From: Ferrimonas balearica
Lineage (GTDB): Bacteria; Pseudomonadota; Gammaproteobacteria; Enterobacterales; Shewanellaceae
Assembly (NCBI RefSeq): GCF_019802055.1
Contig: NZ_JAHVHW010000007.1
Coordinates: 372,001-436,000, forward strand
Direction of reading: 5' to 3'
Length of the DNA: 64,000 nt
Shown here: one piece after another, positions 18,039-26,335 of the stretch
Position numbering within the stretch: the stretch's first letter is position 1
Layout of the letters: every line of letters begins with the position of its first letter
Position numbers and translations under genes: made by a program
Notes under the pieces: generated by a model
Seen by the model: only the letters and a program-made list of their open reading frames with translations
Databases searched by the model: none
What the model was told of the DNA's origin: nothing

Positions 18039-18883
18039 GTACGCCTATTCCGGCCAGTCGTTCCCCCTTCCGCACTATGGTGCTGGCCCTAGCAATGCTG
18101 TTTCTTTACGGCCCGATTCTGATTCTGGTGATCTACTCCTTCAACAGCTCCCGGCTGGTGACGGTGTGGGCGGGTTTCTCCACTAAATGGTACGGAGAGC
18201 TGTTCCAGGATTCGCTGATGATGAACGGGGTGATCCTCAGTCTTTCCATTGCCTTTATGGCTGCCTGTGCGGCGGTGGTGCTGGGCACCATTGCGGCTTT
18301 CGTGATGACCCGAATGGGGCGGTTCCGCGGAGAGACGCCGTTTGCCTTTATGATCACCGCGCCGCTGGTGATGCCAGAGGTGATCACCGGTCTGTCGTTG
18401 CTGCTGCTGTTCGTGGCGATGGCCCAATCATTGGGCTGGCCGACGCAACGGGGCTTTATGACCATCTGGATCGCCCACACCACCTTCTGTTCCGCTTATG
18501 TGGCGGTGGTCGTGGCATCCCGTCTGAGAGAGCTGGACCGCTCCGTTGAGGAGGCGGCTCTGGATCTGGGGGCACCGCCGCTCAAAGTGTTTTTCCTGAT
18601 CACTCTGCCCTCGATTGTCCCGGCGCTGCTGGCGGGCTGGTTGCTGGCCTTCACCCTCTCCCTGGACGACCTGGTGATCGCCAGCTTTGTCTCCGGGCCC
18701 AGCGCGTCGACATTGCCGATGGTGGTGTTCTCGTCGGTGCGACTTGGGGTAAGCCCCAAGGTGAATGCCCTGGCGACGCTGATCATCGGGGTGGTGGCGG
18801 TGGCGGCCTTTATCGGCTGGTACCTGATGGCGCGCCAGGAGAAACGGCGTCAGGCTGAACAGCGGCTTCAGGTGCAAGCCTAA
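18035..18883 (+). CDS. potI: putrescine ABC transporter, permease subunit 2
   Basis: The second permease, 282 residues against 281 in E. coli PotI, with six predicted membrane helices and the EAA loop EEAALDLGAPPLKVFFLITL. GGAGGG lies 6 bases before ATG 18035, inside potH. The last four bases overlap the end of the convergent LysR gene. It ends the ligase-spuC-potFGHI operon; no terminator is visible. Confidence 0.94.
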   Translation: MSTPIPASRSPFRTMVLALAMLFLYGPILILVIYSFNSSRLVTVWAGFSTKWYGELFQDSLMMNGVILSLSIAFMAACAAVVLGTIAAFVMTRMGRFRGETPFAFMITAPLVMPEVITGLSLLLLFVAMAQSLGWPTQRGFMTIWIAHTTFCSAYVAVVVASRLRELDRSVEEAALDLGAPPLKVFFLITLPSIVPALLAGWLLAFTLSLDDLVIASFVSGPSASTLPMVVFSSVRLGVSPKVNALATLIIGVVAVAAFIGWYLMARQEKRRQAEQRLQVQA

Positions 18884-19743
18884 GTCTGCTGCAGGTAATG
18901 TACAAAGGCCTGGTTGGCGCGACTCAGTGGCCGACGGGACAGCCAGGCCAGTGACAACGAAAACGGGGTCTCCTCTAATAGGGAGACCCCTTTTATTCCC
19001 GGCTCCTGATTGGCCATAGAGGCCAGACCCACACCCAATCCAACGCCCTCCCGAACCATTCTGGCGATCAGCGGCAAAAAGTTGGTTTCCAGCTTGATGT
19101 CCGGTGTCACCTGATGGCTGCGGCACAGCCGCTCCAGACGCTGACGAAGGTGATACTCCCGTTGGTACACCACCATGGGTTGCCCCTGAAGGGCGTTGAT
19201 GGAGATGGCGCCCTGCTGAGCCAGTGGGTGATGCTCCGGAACCAGCAGCACCATCTCGGTGTGGAGCAGGGGCAAACTGTCCAGTTCAGCGGTTGGCGGT
19301 CCACTGATAACGCCCAACTCGATCTCCCCGCTTTGTAATCCCTCGGCAATGGCGCCGGTACCCGCCTGTTGAACCGAGGCGGTCAGGCCGGGGTGAGCCG
19401 CCAGAAAAGGCGCCAGCAACTCCGGCAACACGTAATTGGCCAACATGGCTGGGCAGGTCAGGGTCAGGGTGCCCGTCATCAGCGCATTGGCCTGACTCAT
19501 CAGATTATTGAACTCGCCCATCTCAGCCAGCACCCGCTCTGCCTGAGCCAGGGCCAACTGCCCCTCGCCGGTTAACCGCACCCCTTTTCTATCCCGATAG
19601 AGCAGGGCACAACCCAGTTGATGCTCCAGTTTCTGGATGGCGATGGAGACCGCCGGTTGCGCCATATGCAACTGGCGGGAGGCGGCAGTGATGCTGCCGA
19701 GGTGGGCGACGGCGGCAAAGATCTCGAGCTTTCTTATGTCCAT
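18880..19743 (-). CDS. LysR-family regulator divergent from gcdH
   Basis: A 287-residue LysR protein with an N-terminal winged helix-turn-helix (FAAVAHLGSITAASRQLHMA, PAVSIAIQKLEHQLG) and an effector-binding domain from about residue 90. It is transcribed away from gcdH with 97 bases between the start codons, the usual arrangement of a LysR activator with its target. The region holds the palindrome AACATATGTT (19770-19779). The co-inducer is probably glutarate or a related acid, by analogy to GcdR-type regulators; that is inference. It may also feed back on the gcdH and CoA-transferase pair only, since the pot genes converge on it. Confidence 0.88.
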   Translation of the reverse strand: MDIRKLEIFAAVAHLGSITAASRQLHMAQPAVSIAIQKLEHQLGCALLYRDRKGVRLTGEGQLALAQAERVLAEMGEFNNLMSQANALMTGTLTLTCPAMLANYVLPELLAPFLAAHPGLTASVQQAGTGAIAEGLQSGEIELGVISGPPTAELDSLPLLHTEMVLLVPEHHPLAQQGAISINALQGQPMVVYQREYHLRQRLERLCRSHQVTPDIKLETNFLPLIARMVREGVGLGVGLASMANQEPGIKGVSLLEETPFSLSLAWLSRRPLSRANQAFVHYLQQT

Positions 19744-19769
19744 ATGAAAGAGATATGAAAAAGATAGTT

Positions 19770-19779
19770 AACATATGTT
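19770..19779. promoter_or_regulatory. palindrome AACATATGTT, candidate LysR operator
   Basis: A perfect 10-bp palindrome midway between the divergent LysR and gcdH starts, within an AT-rich stretch that also holds a second CATATG at 19741-19746, over the LysR start. Binding by the neighbouring LysR protein is inferred from position. Confidence 0.35.
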
Positions 19780-19840
19780 TTATATATTAATTCGCCCTCA
19801 CTAAGCTAGAACTCAATACCGACCAGATAAGAGAGCGGCT

Positions 19841-21010
19841 ATGGCCTGGAGCAAAATGGTGTGGCAGGACCCCTTCCTGCTTGAGCAGCAGTTAAATGAC
19901 GAACAGCGACTGGTACGCGATACCGCACAGGCCTATGCCCAGGAGCGCCTGGCCCCTCGGGTTCGCGAGGCGTATCGGGACGAGTATACGGATCCGGCCA
20001 TCTTTCGGGAGATGGGCGAGTTGGGCCTGCTGGGGGCGACATTGTCGGACTATGGTGCGGGAGTGGACTACGTCAGCTATGGCTTGATCGCCCGTGAGAT
20101 CGAGCGGGTGGATTCCGGTTTTCGCTCAATGATGAGCGTGCAGTCTTCGTTGGTGATGTACCCCATCCACGCTTTCGGCAGTGAGGCGCAAAAGGCACGC
20201 TATCTACCGGCTCTGGCGAGCGGGGAGTCGATAGGGGCCTTTGGCCTGACCGAACCCAACCACGGCTCTGATCCCGGCGGGATGCTCACCCGGGCCAAGC
20301 GGGTTGGTGACGAGTACGTGATCAGCGGCAGCAAAACCTGGATCACCAACAGTCCGCTGGCGGATGTGTTTGTGGTGTGGGCCAAAACTGACGATGAGCA
20401 GATCCGTGGGTTTATTCTGGATAAGGGGATGCCGGGCCTGTCGGCTCCGAAGATCGAAGGCAAGTTGGCGTTGAGAACCTCCATCACCGGCGAGATCGTG
20501 ATGGATGAGGTGGTCGTCAATGAGGCTCAGATGCTGCCTGGGGTGGCGGGTCTGAAGGGGCCTTTCAGCTGCCTTAACAACGCCCGCTACGGCATTGCCT
20601 GGGGCGCGATGGGGGCGGCGGAAGCCTGTTGGCATACGGCTCGGGATTACGTGATGGAGCGGACCCAGTTTGGCCGTCCTCTGGCGGCCACTCAACTGGT
20701 GCAGACCAAACTGGCCAATATGCAGACCGAGATCGGTTTGGGATTGCAGGGCGCGCTCAGAGCGGGCCAACTGTTTGACCAACAAAGCCTCTCTCCCGAC
20801 CTGATCTCCCTGATTAAGCGCAACAACTGTGGCAAGGCGCTGGAGATTGCCCGTGTCGCCCGGGATATGCTCGGGGGCAATGGCATCTCCGATGAATACC
20901 CGGTGATGCGCCATCTCTGCAATCTGGAGGTGGTGAACACTTACGAGGGCACCTACGACATCCACGGCCTGATCCTCGGTCGGGCCCAGACCGGCATCGC
21001 GGCGTTTTAA
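19841..21010 (+). CDS. gcdH: glutaryl-CoA dehydrogenase
   Basis: An FAD-dependent acyl-CoA dehydrogenase that oxidises and decarboxylates glutaryl-CoA to crotonyl-CoA. The 389 residues show [17 protein letters not shown] and the catalytic glutamate Glu369 in [16 protein letters not shown], both typical of GcdH rather than of short-chain dehydrogenases. GAGAG lies upstream of the ATG. It is followed after 10 bases by a class III CoA-transferase, which would make glutaryl-CoA. Placement in a polyamine island points to cadaverine or lysine as the source of glutarate. Confidence 0.93.
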   Translation: MAWSKMVWQDPFLLEQQLNDEQRLVRDTAQAYAQERLAPRVREAYRDEYTDPAIFREMGELGLLGATLSDYGAGVDYVSYGLIAREIERVDSGFRSMMSVQSSLVMYPIHAFGSEAQKARYLPALASGESIGAFGLTEPNHGSDPGGMLTRAKRVGDEYVISGSKTWITNSPLADVFVVWAKTDDEQIRGFILDKGMPGLSAPKIEGKLALRTSITGEIVMDEVVVNEAQMLPGVAGLKGPFSCLNNARYGIAWGAMGAAEACWHTARDYVMERTQFGRPLAATQLVQTKLANMQTEIGLGLQGALRAGQLFDQQSLSPDLISLIKRNNCGKALEIARVARDMLGGNGISDEYPVMRHLCNLEVVNTYEGTYDIHGLILGRAQTGIAAF

Positions 21011-21020
21011 GGGCCTGGCG

Positions 21021-22181
21021 ATGGGGGCATTAAGCGGATTGCGGGTGTTGGATCTCTCCCGGGTTCTGGCGGGACCCTGGGCGGGTCAACTGCTGGCGGA
21101 CCTGGGGGCAGAAGTGATTAAAGTGGAGCGGCCTGGGCGGGGAGACGACACCCGCCACTGGGGCCCCCCGTTTCTTGAGGGCCCGGACGGGCCACCGGAG
21201 TCCGCCTACTTCCTTTGCGCTAACCGGGGTAAGCGCTCGGTTTGCCTGGATCTGTCGTCGCCGGAGGATCAGCAGCGTTGCCGTGAGTTGGCCCAGCAGT
21301 GTGACGTGGTGATCGAGAACTTTAAGGTGGGGGATGCCGCCCGGCGTGGTCTGGATTACCCCACTCTGTCTGCCGACAATCCGGGTCTTATCTATTGCAG
21401 CATTACCGGATTTGGACAGACCGGCCCCTATCGCCACCGTCCCGGTTATGACCTGCTGGTACAGGCGATGGGGGGCCTGATGAGCATCACCGGAGAACCT
21501 GATGGTGAACCTCAGAAAGTGGGGGTGGCGCTGACCGACATCATGACGGGGCTTTATGCCACTGTGGGCATTCTGGCGGCCGTGAATGAGCGCCAGCGCT
21601 CCGGTTTGGGCCAGCACATCGACCTGGCGCTGCTCGACGTCACGGCGGCGACATTGGCGAATCAGGCCACCAATGCGCTGGTGGGCGGGTTGAATCCGGG
21701 AAGGCTGGGCAACGCACACCCCAATATCGTGCCTTACCAAAGCTTCGTTTGTGCTGACGGGGAACTGGTACTGGCGGTGGGCAATGACTTTCAGTTTGGC
21801 CGCCTCTGTGAGCTGCTTGGGATGGCAGAGTGGGCGACCGACCCGCGCTATGCCACCAATGCGGCACGGGTCGCGCATCGTTCGGAGTTGGTGCCGGCAC
21901 TGGCCCGGGCGTTTCTCGGAGCGGGTCGTGACCACTGGCTGACACAGTTGGAACAGGCGGGCATTCCGGCGGGTCCCATCAATTCGGTACAGGAAGTGTT
22001 CGCGGATCCCCAGATCCAGGGCCGGGAGATGGTGATTGCCCTGAACCACGCCAATGGCGCTGAAGTCTTACTGCCCGGCAATCCCATTAAGCTTTCCCGA
22101 ACGCCGGTCGAGTACGCCGCTGCGCCACCCTCCCTGGGTCAGGCGGTACCCGAGTGGTTGTGGCCCCGCTCATCCAGTTGA
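21021..22181 (+). CDS. class III CoA-transferase (CaiB/BaiF), probably glutarate CoA-transferase
   Basis: A 386-residue family III CoA-transferase. It opens with GLRVLDLSRVLAGPWAGQLLADLGA, the usual start of the family, and the catalytic aspartate is Asp173 in GVALTDIMTGLYA. Pairing with gcdH is the arrangement known for succinyl-CoA:glutarate CoA-transferase, so it probably activates glutarate for GcdH. The last 43 bases overlap the convergent LysR gene at 22139. Substrate is inferred from context. Confidence 0.88.
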   Translation: MGALSGLRVLDLSRVLAGPWAGQLLADLGAEVIKVERPGRGDDTRHWGPPFLEGPDGPPESAYFLCANRGKRSVCLDLSSPEDQQRCRELAQQCDVVIENFKVGDAARRGLDYPTLSADNPGLIYCSITGFGQTGPYRHRPGYDLLVQAMGGLMSITGEPDGEPQKVGVALTDIMTGLYATVGILAAVNERQRSGLGQHIDLALLDVTAATLANQATNALVGGLNPGRLGNAHPNIVPYQSFVCADGELVLAVGNDFQFGRLCELLGMAEWATDPRYATNAARVAHRSELVPALARAFLGAGRDHWLTQLEQAGIPAGPINSVQEVFADPQIQGREMVIALNHANGAEVLLPGNPIKLSRTPVEYAAAPPSLGQAVPEWLWPRSSS

Positions 22182-23077
22182 TTCCCCACCCGCCTGAGTG
22201 CCTCGATAAACCAGCGGTGGGCTGGTGTGGCGGCGAACCGGGGATGGGTGATGAGCTCGATGTCGAATTGTGGCAAGGCTGAGGGCAGGCGTACCTGGCG
22301 AAGCGCCAGCATCTGCACCAGGATGCGACCGATCCGCTCCGGCACGCAGAGCAGATAGCCGGTCTTCTCCACCACCCGGGCCGCCACGGAATAGCTCAGG
22401 GCGGTCATCACCAGATTGCGCTGAATCCCTTCCGCCTCCAGCCAGGCATCCAGGCCACCGAAGCCGCTGCTGAAAACATCAATCTGTACCTGGGGCACCC
22501 TGGCAAACTCGGCCAGAGTCAGCTCCTGGGGGATGGCGCTCTCCAGACTGGTCAGGCCCACCAGCCGCTCCTGCAGCCAGGGAGTTCGGGTAAGGCGTCC
22601 GCTGACGTTCTGATGCCCCCTGACCGACACTACAGCGTCAATCTCCCCACTCTCCAACGCGTCTTCCGGTACCCAGGCTGGCAGCAGGTCCACCTGCACC
22701 CGCACCTGCGGGGCACACTGCTGCAGATGCCCGGCCAGCTCTGGCAAAAGCAGAAACTCGAAGTAATCGATCGCGCTCAGACGGAAAGTGCGATCGCTGC
22801 TGCTCGGGTCGAAGGGCTCTGGCGGCTGCAGACCCACCTCCAGGCTTCTCAGGGCGTGGCGAATTACTGGTGCCAACTGCTGGGCTCGCGCCGTGGGTTT
22901 CATGCCGGTCTGGGCACGGACGAAGAGCGTGTCGTCCAACTGACTGCGCAGTCTGGCCAGGGCATGGCTCATGGCCGACTGGCTGAGGTGAATCGACTCG
23001 GCGGCCCGGGTCAGGTGTTGGTGCTCCATCAGAGCGTCAAACACCTTGAGCAGGTTCAGATCCATCTGCTTGAGCAT
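22139..23077 (-). CDS. LysR-family regulator divergent from aguA
   Basis: A 312-residue LysR protein of the NodD/LeuO-like type, opening MDLNLLKVFDALMEHQHLTRAAE with SMSHALARLRSQLDDTLFVR-type recognition sequence (here SAMSHALARLRS). A GGGGGG run lies 5 bases before ATG 23077. It diverges from aguA with 120 bases between starts, which hold the palindrome CCATATGG (23105-23112), a possible binding site. Control of agmatine use is inferred from position. Its 3' end overlaps the CoA-transferase gene by 43 bases, so transcripts are antisense there. Confidence 0.87.
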   Translation of the reverse strand: MLKQMDLNLLKVFDALMEHQHLTRAAESIHLSQSAMSHALARLRSQLDDTLFVRAQTGMKPTARAQQLAPVIRHALRSLEVGLQPPEPFDPSSSDRTFRLSAIDYFEFLLLPELAGHLQQCAPQVRVQVDLLPAWVPEDALESGEIDAVVSVRGHQNVSGRLTRTPWLQERLVGLTSLESAIPQELTLAEFARVPQVQIDVFSSGFGGLDAWLEAEGIQRNLVMTALSYSVAARVVEKTGYLLCVPERIGRILVQMLALRQVRLPSALPQFDIELITHPRFAATPAHRWFIEALRRVGNQLDERGHNHSGTA

Positions 23078-23197
23078 CGGGCCCCCTTGTCGTTATCAAG
23101 TTATCCATATGGTTCATGTCGCTATGTAAACAATGCACTTCAAACATGATTTGGTAAACCCTAGGTTGGTCATACATTCACCACAACAAGGAACGTC

Positions 23198-24232
23198 ATG
23201 GAAACGCCAACCCAGCAGGGGTTCTTTATGCCAGCCGAGTGGCACCCCCATCAGGCCTGTTGGATGGCCTGGCCCTGTAATCCCCCGGTGTTCAACGGCC
23301 AATTTGAGGCGGCACGGCGGGAGTATGCCGCCGTGGCCCGGGCCATCGCCCGATTTGAGCCAGTGATCATGCTGGTTCGCCCCGAAGACGAAGCCGAGGC
23401 CCGAGCCCTGTGTGGTAGCGGCATCGAGTTCAAGCGGATGGCTCTGGATGACAGTTGGTTTCGGGACAATGGCCCCACTTTCCTGTTGCACCCCGATGGC
23501 CGATGCGCCGCAGTGGACTGGGAGTTCAACGGTTGGGGAGAGGACTATGCCTATTCCAGAGACCGTCTGGTGGCCCGCCAACTGTTGGCGGACCTGTCGA
23601 TGACCCGCTTTGTCGGTCCCCAGGTGCTGGAGGGCGGCTCCTTTCATGTTGATGGTGAAGGGACGGCGATGGTGACACGCCAATGCCTGCTGAACCCGAA
23701 CCGTAATCCCGGCCTCAGTCAGGAGACCATTGAGGCGAACCTCAAGGGTTACCTCAATGTGCAGAAGGTGCTTTGGTTGGATCAGGGATTAAAGGACGAC
23801 CCCACCGACGGGCATGTGGATATGCTGGCCTGCTTCCTGGCGCCGGGCATTGTGATGGCCCTGGTCAGTCGTGACCCGACCGATGAGAACTACCCGGCGC
23901 TGGCTGCCAACCTGGCCACGCTCAAAGAGTCCAGGGATGCCAAGGGGCGTGTTCTCACCGTTATCGAAGTGGAGCAGCCCCCAGCACGTTATATGGCCGA
24001 TGGAACCCGTCTGGGCCTCTCCTACATCAACTTCTATCGGGCCAACGGCGGCCTGGTGATCCCACAGTTTGGCGATCCCGATTACGACGCCCGGGCTCGC
24101 TCAGTGTTCGAAACGCAGTTTCCCCACCTGGACGTCGTGGGGGTGCCGAGCCTGGCCATCCTTCATGGTGGCGGCAACATCCATTGCATCACTCAGCAGC
24201 AACCCCAACCCCTTAACAAGGAGCGCTCATGA
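23198..24232 (+). CDS. aguA: agmatine deiminase
   Basis: It hydrolyses agmatine to N-carbamoylputrescine and ammonia in the cytoplasm, a guanidine-modifying enzyme of the PPAD fold. The 344 residues are a little shorter than Pseudomonas AguA. Visible landmarks are EWHPHQACWMAWP, DDSWFRDNGPTF, LEGGSFHVDGEGT, TDGHVDMLACF and the nucleophile Cys330 in HGGGNIHCITQQ. The stop codon overlaps the aguB start by four bases. It heads an operon with aguB and a PotF-like binding protein. Confidence 0.95.
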   Translation: METPTQQGFFMPAEWHPHQACWMAWPCNPPVFNGQFEAARREYAAVARAIARFEPVIMLVRPEDEAEARALCGSGIEFKRMALDDSWFRDNGPTFLLHPDGRCAAVDWEFNGWGEDYAYSRDRLVARQLLADLSMTRFVGPQVLEGGSFHVDGEGTAMVTRQCLLNPNRNPGLSQETIEANLKGYLNVQKVLWLDQGLKDDPTDGHVDMLACFLAPGIVMALVSRDPTDENYPALAANLATLKESRDAKGRVLTVIEVEQPPARYMADGTRLGLSYINFYRANGGLVIPQFGDPDYDARARSVFETQFPHLDVVGVPSLAILHGGGNIHCITQQQPQPLNKERS

Positions 24233-25128
24233 AACTTGTCACCGTTGCCGCCACCCAGATGGCCTGCGACTGGGACCTGCCCAGCAATCTGGATCGCGCT
24301 GAAACGCTGGTCCGTCAGGCCGCCGCCGAGGGCGCGCAGATCATCTTGCTGCAGGAGCTGTTTGAGACCCCCTATTTCTGTATTGAGCAATCAGCCAAAC
24401 ACTTTGATCTGGCGTCCAGCGCAGAAAGCAGTCCGCTGATCGGGCGCTTTGCCGAGCTGGCGCGTGAGCTGTCCGTGGTGTTGCCCATTAGCTGGTTTGA
24501 GCGGGCCGGACAGGCGTTTTTCAATTCGTTGGCGATGATTGACGCCGATGGGAGCGTGCTTGGGGTTTACCGCAAATCCCACATCCCCAATGCCATCGGC
24601 TATCAGGAGAAGACCTACTTCAGCCCCGGCGATACCGGCTTCAAAGTCTGGGACACCGCGTACGCCCGGATTGGTGTGGGGATCTGCTGGGACCAGTGGT
24701 TCCCGGAGGCGGCGCGGGCGATGACCCTGATGGGGGCAGAACTGCTGCTGTATCCCACGGCGATTGGCTCCGAGCCCAATGACCCCAGCATCGACTCGAT
24801 GCCCCATTGGCAGCGCACCATGCAGGGGCACGCGGCGGCCAACGTCATTCCCGTGGTGGCATCCAACCGCATCGGCCACGAGGTGGCCACCGAGAGTGAG
24901 ATGGACATGACCTTCTATGGCAGCAGCTTTATCGCTGATCACACCGGCGCCAAGGTTCAGGAAGCGAATCGAACCGAGTCTCAACTGCTGACCCACACTT
25001 TTGATCTGGACGCCATCGCCGCCTACCGGGCCGAGTGGGGCCTGTTTCGGGATCGCCGCCCGGACCTCTACGAGGCGTTGGCGACCCTGGACGGTCGGGT
25101 CCCTCACCACGGAAAGGGAGCGCAGTGA
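24229..25128 (+). CDS. aguB: N-carbamoylputrescine amidase
   Basis: A nitrilase-family amidohydrolase that releases putrescine, CO2 and ammonia from N-carbamoylputrescine. The catalytic triad is visible: Glu in LLQELFETPYF, Lys in YRKSHIPN and Cys153 in GVGICWDQWFPEAAR. The length of 299 residues fits the family. It is translationally coupled to aguA (ATGA) and its TGA overlaps the start of the next gene. With aguA it supplies putrescine to the ligases and to SpuC. Confidence 0.95.
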   Translation: MKLVTVAATQMACDWDLPSNLDRAETLVRQAAAEGAQIILLQELFETPYFCIEQSAKHFDLASSAESSPLIGRFAELARELSVVLPISWFERAGQAFFNSLAMIDADGSVLGVYRKSHIPNAIGYQEKTYFSPGDTGFKVWDTAYARIGVGICWDQWFPEAARAMTLMGAELLLYPTAIGSEPNDPSIDSMPHWQRTMQGHAAANVIPVVASNRIGHEVATESEMDMTFYGSSFIADHTGAKVQEANRTESQLLTHTFDLDAIAAYRAEWGLFRDRRPDLYEALATLDGRVPHHGKGAQ

Positions 25129-26219
25129 TGAAATCCAACTATCGGTTAGCCACCCTCGGCCTGCTGGCTTCCCTGGCGCTTCCACTGCAGGGGGCGGATG
25201 GCCCGGTCCTCAATGTGTACAACTGGTTTGAGTACATTGCGCCCGATACCATCGCCAATTTTGAGAAAGAGACGGGGATCCGGGTCAATTACACCACGTT
25301 TGATTCCATGGAGCTGGTTGAAACCAAGCTGCTGACCGGCCAATCCGGGTACGACCTGGTGATGCTGGCCGGGGGCAATCTGGAAAAGGTGTATCCCACC
25401 GGTGCCCTGGCGCCCATCCAGCGGGAGCGCCTTGGCAACTATGCCAACCTCGACCCGCAGATCCTGTCAGCCCTGTCGGCGCACGATCCGGCCAACCGCT
25501 ATGGCGTCCCCTATACCTGGGGCACTACGGGTCTGGCCTATGAACGCTCTGCGTTGGCGTCCCGTCTGCCCGAGGTGGCAACCGACGACCTGGCACTGTT
25601 GTTGGATCCACAATACGCCAGCGTGTTGGCGGAGTGCGGTATCGCCATCATCGACGCCCCGGAGGAGGTGCTGGGGATTGTCCTCAACTACCTGGGGGAA
25701 GACCCTTACACTGACGACCCGGCGGTCCTCAAGCGGGCCGAAGCAACCCTGATGGCGATACGCCCCTATATCACTCATATGAGTACCGGCCAGATCATCG
25801 ATGATTTGGCCAATGGCAATATTTGTCTGGCGTTGACCTGGAGCGGAGAAGCCGCGCTGGCCTCGGTACGGGCCGAGGAGGTGGGAAAAGGGGTGGAAGT
25901 GGTTTTCGAAGTGCCGCGCCAGGGCTCGGTAATCTGGTTTGACTCCATGGTGATCCCCAAAGATGCAACCCACCCGGAGTTGGCACACCGCTTTATCGAC
26001 TACATCCTGAAGCCCCAGGTGATCGCGGACATCACCAACAGCATGTACTTCGCCAACGGCAACCGCGCGGCCCGGGTCCACGTTGACCCGCAAATCCTGA
26101 ACGACCCCGGGATTTATCCTCCTGAGGCACTGATGGAGCGGCTGTTTGCAGCCAAGGCGTTGGGCGTATCTCAGACCCGTGACCGAAACCGCCTGTGGCG
26201 AAACTTTAAAAAGGGCTGA
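25128..26219 (+). CDS. orphan PotF/PotD-like polyamine-binding protein
   Basis: A 363-residue periplasmic solute-binding protein with a signal peptide (1-23), closely similar to the potF product at 14678. The contact pair Ser-Asp of PotF is Phe34-Glu35 here (NVYNWFEYIAPD), and the next contact region reads LAGGNLEKV instead of PSSDFL. PotD carries Glu at the second position, so specificity is probably shifted, perhaps to agmatine, spermidine or carbamoylputrescine. Start: ATG 25128 with AAAGGGAG upstream, sharing one base with the aguB stop. No permease is next to it; it may use PotGHI. A terminator follows. Confidence 0.9.
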   Translation: MKSNYRLATLGLLASLALPLQGADGPVLNVYNWFEYIAPDTIANFEKETGIRVNYTTFDSMELVETKLLTGQSGYDLVMLAGGNLEKVYPTGALAPIQRERLGNYANLDPQILSALSAHDPANRYGVPYTWGTTGLAYERSALASRLPEVATDDLALLLDPQYASVLAECGIAIIDAPEEVLGIVLNYLGEDPYTDDPAVLKRAEATLMAIRPYITHMSTGQIIDDLANGNICLALTWSGEAALASVRAEEVGKGVEVVFEVPRQGSVIWFDSMVIPKDATHPELAHRFIDYILKPQVIADITNSMYFANGNRAARVHVDPQILNDPGIYPPEALMERLFAAKALGVSQTRDRNRLWRNFKKG

Positions 26220-26243
26220 ACGCCCACCAAGCGATAGGCCATC

Positions 26244-26273
26244 AATGCCCCGGATTGTCCGGGGCATTTTTTT
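26244..26273 (+). terminator. terminator of the aguA-aguB operon
   Basis: AATGCCCCGGA and TCCGGGGCATT pair around TTG and are followed by a T tract. Confidence 0.92.
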
Positions 26274-26277
26274 GGGT

Positions 26278-26305
26278 ACAAAAAAGCCCGCCATAAAGGC
26301 GGGCG
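26278..26305 (-). terminator. terminator of puuC
   Basis: On the minus strand GCCCGCC pairs with GGCGGGC around TTTAT, followed by TTTTTT. It lies 30 bases beyond the puuC stop codon. Confidence 0.88.
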
Positions 26306-26335
26306 AACTACGACATAGACACGTGATGAAAAAGG

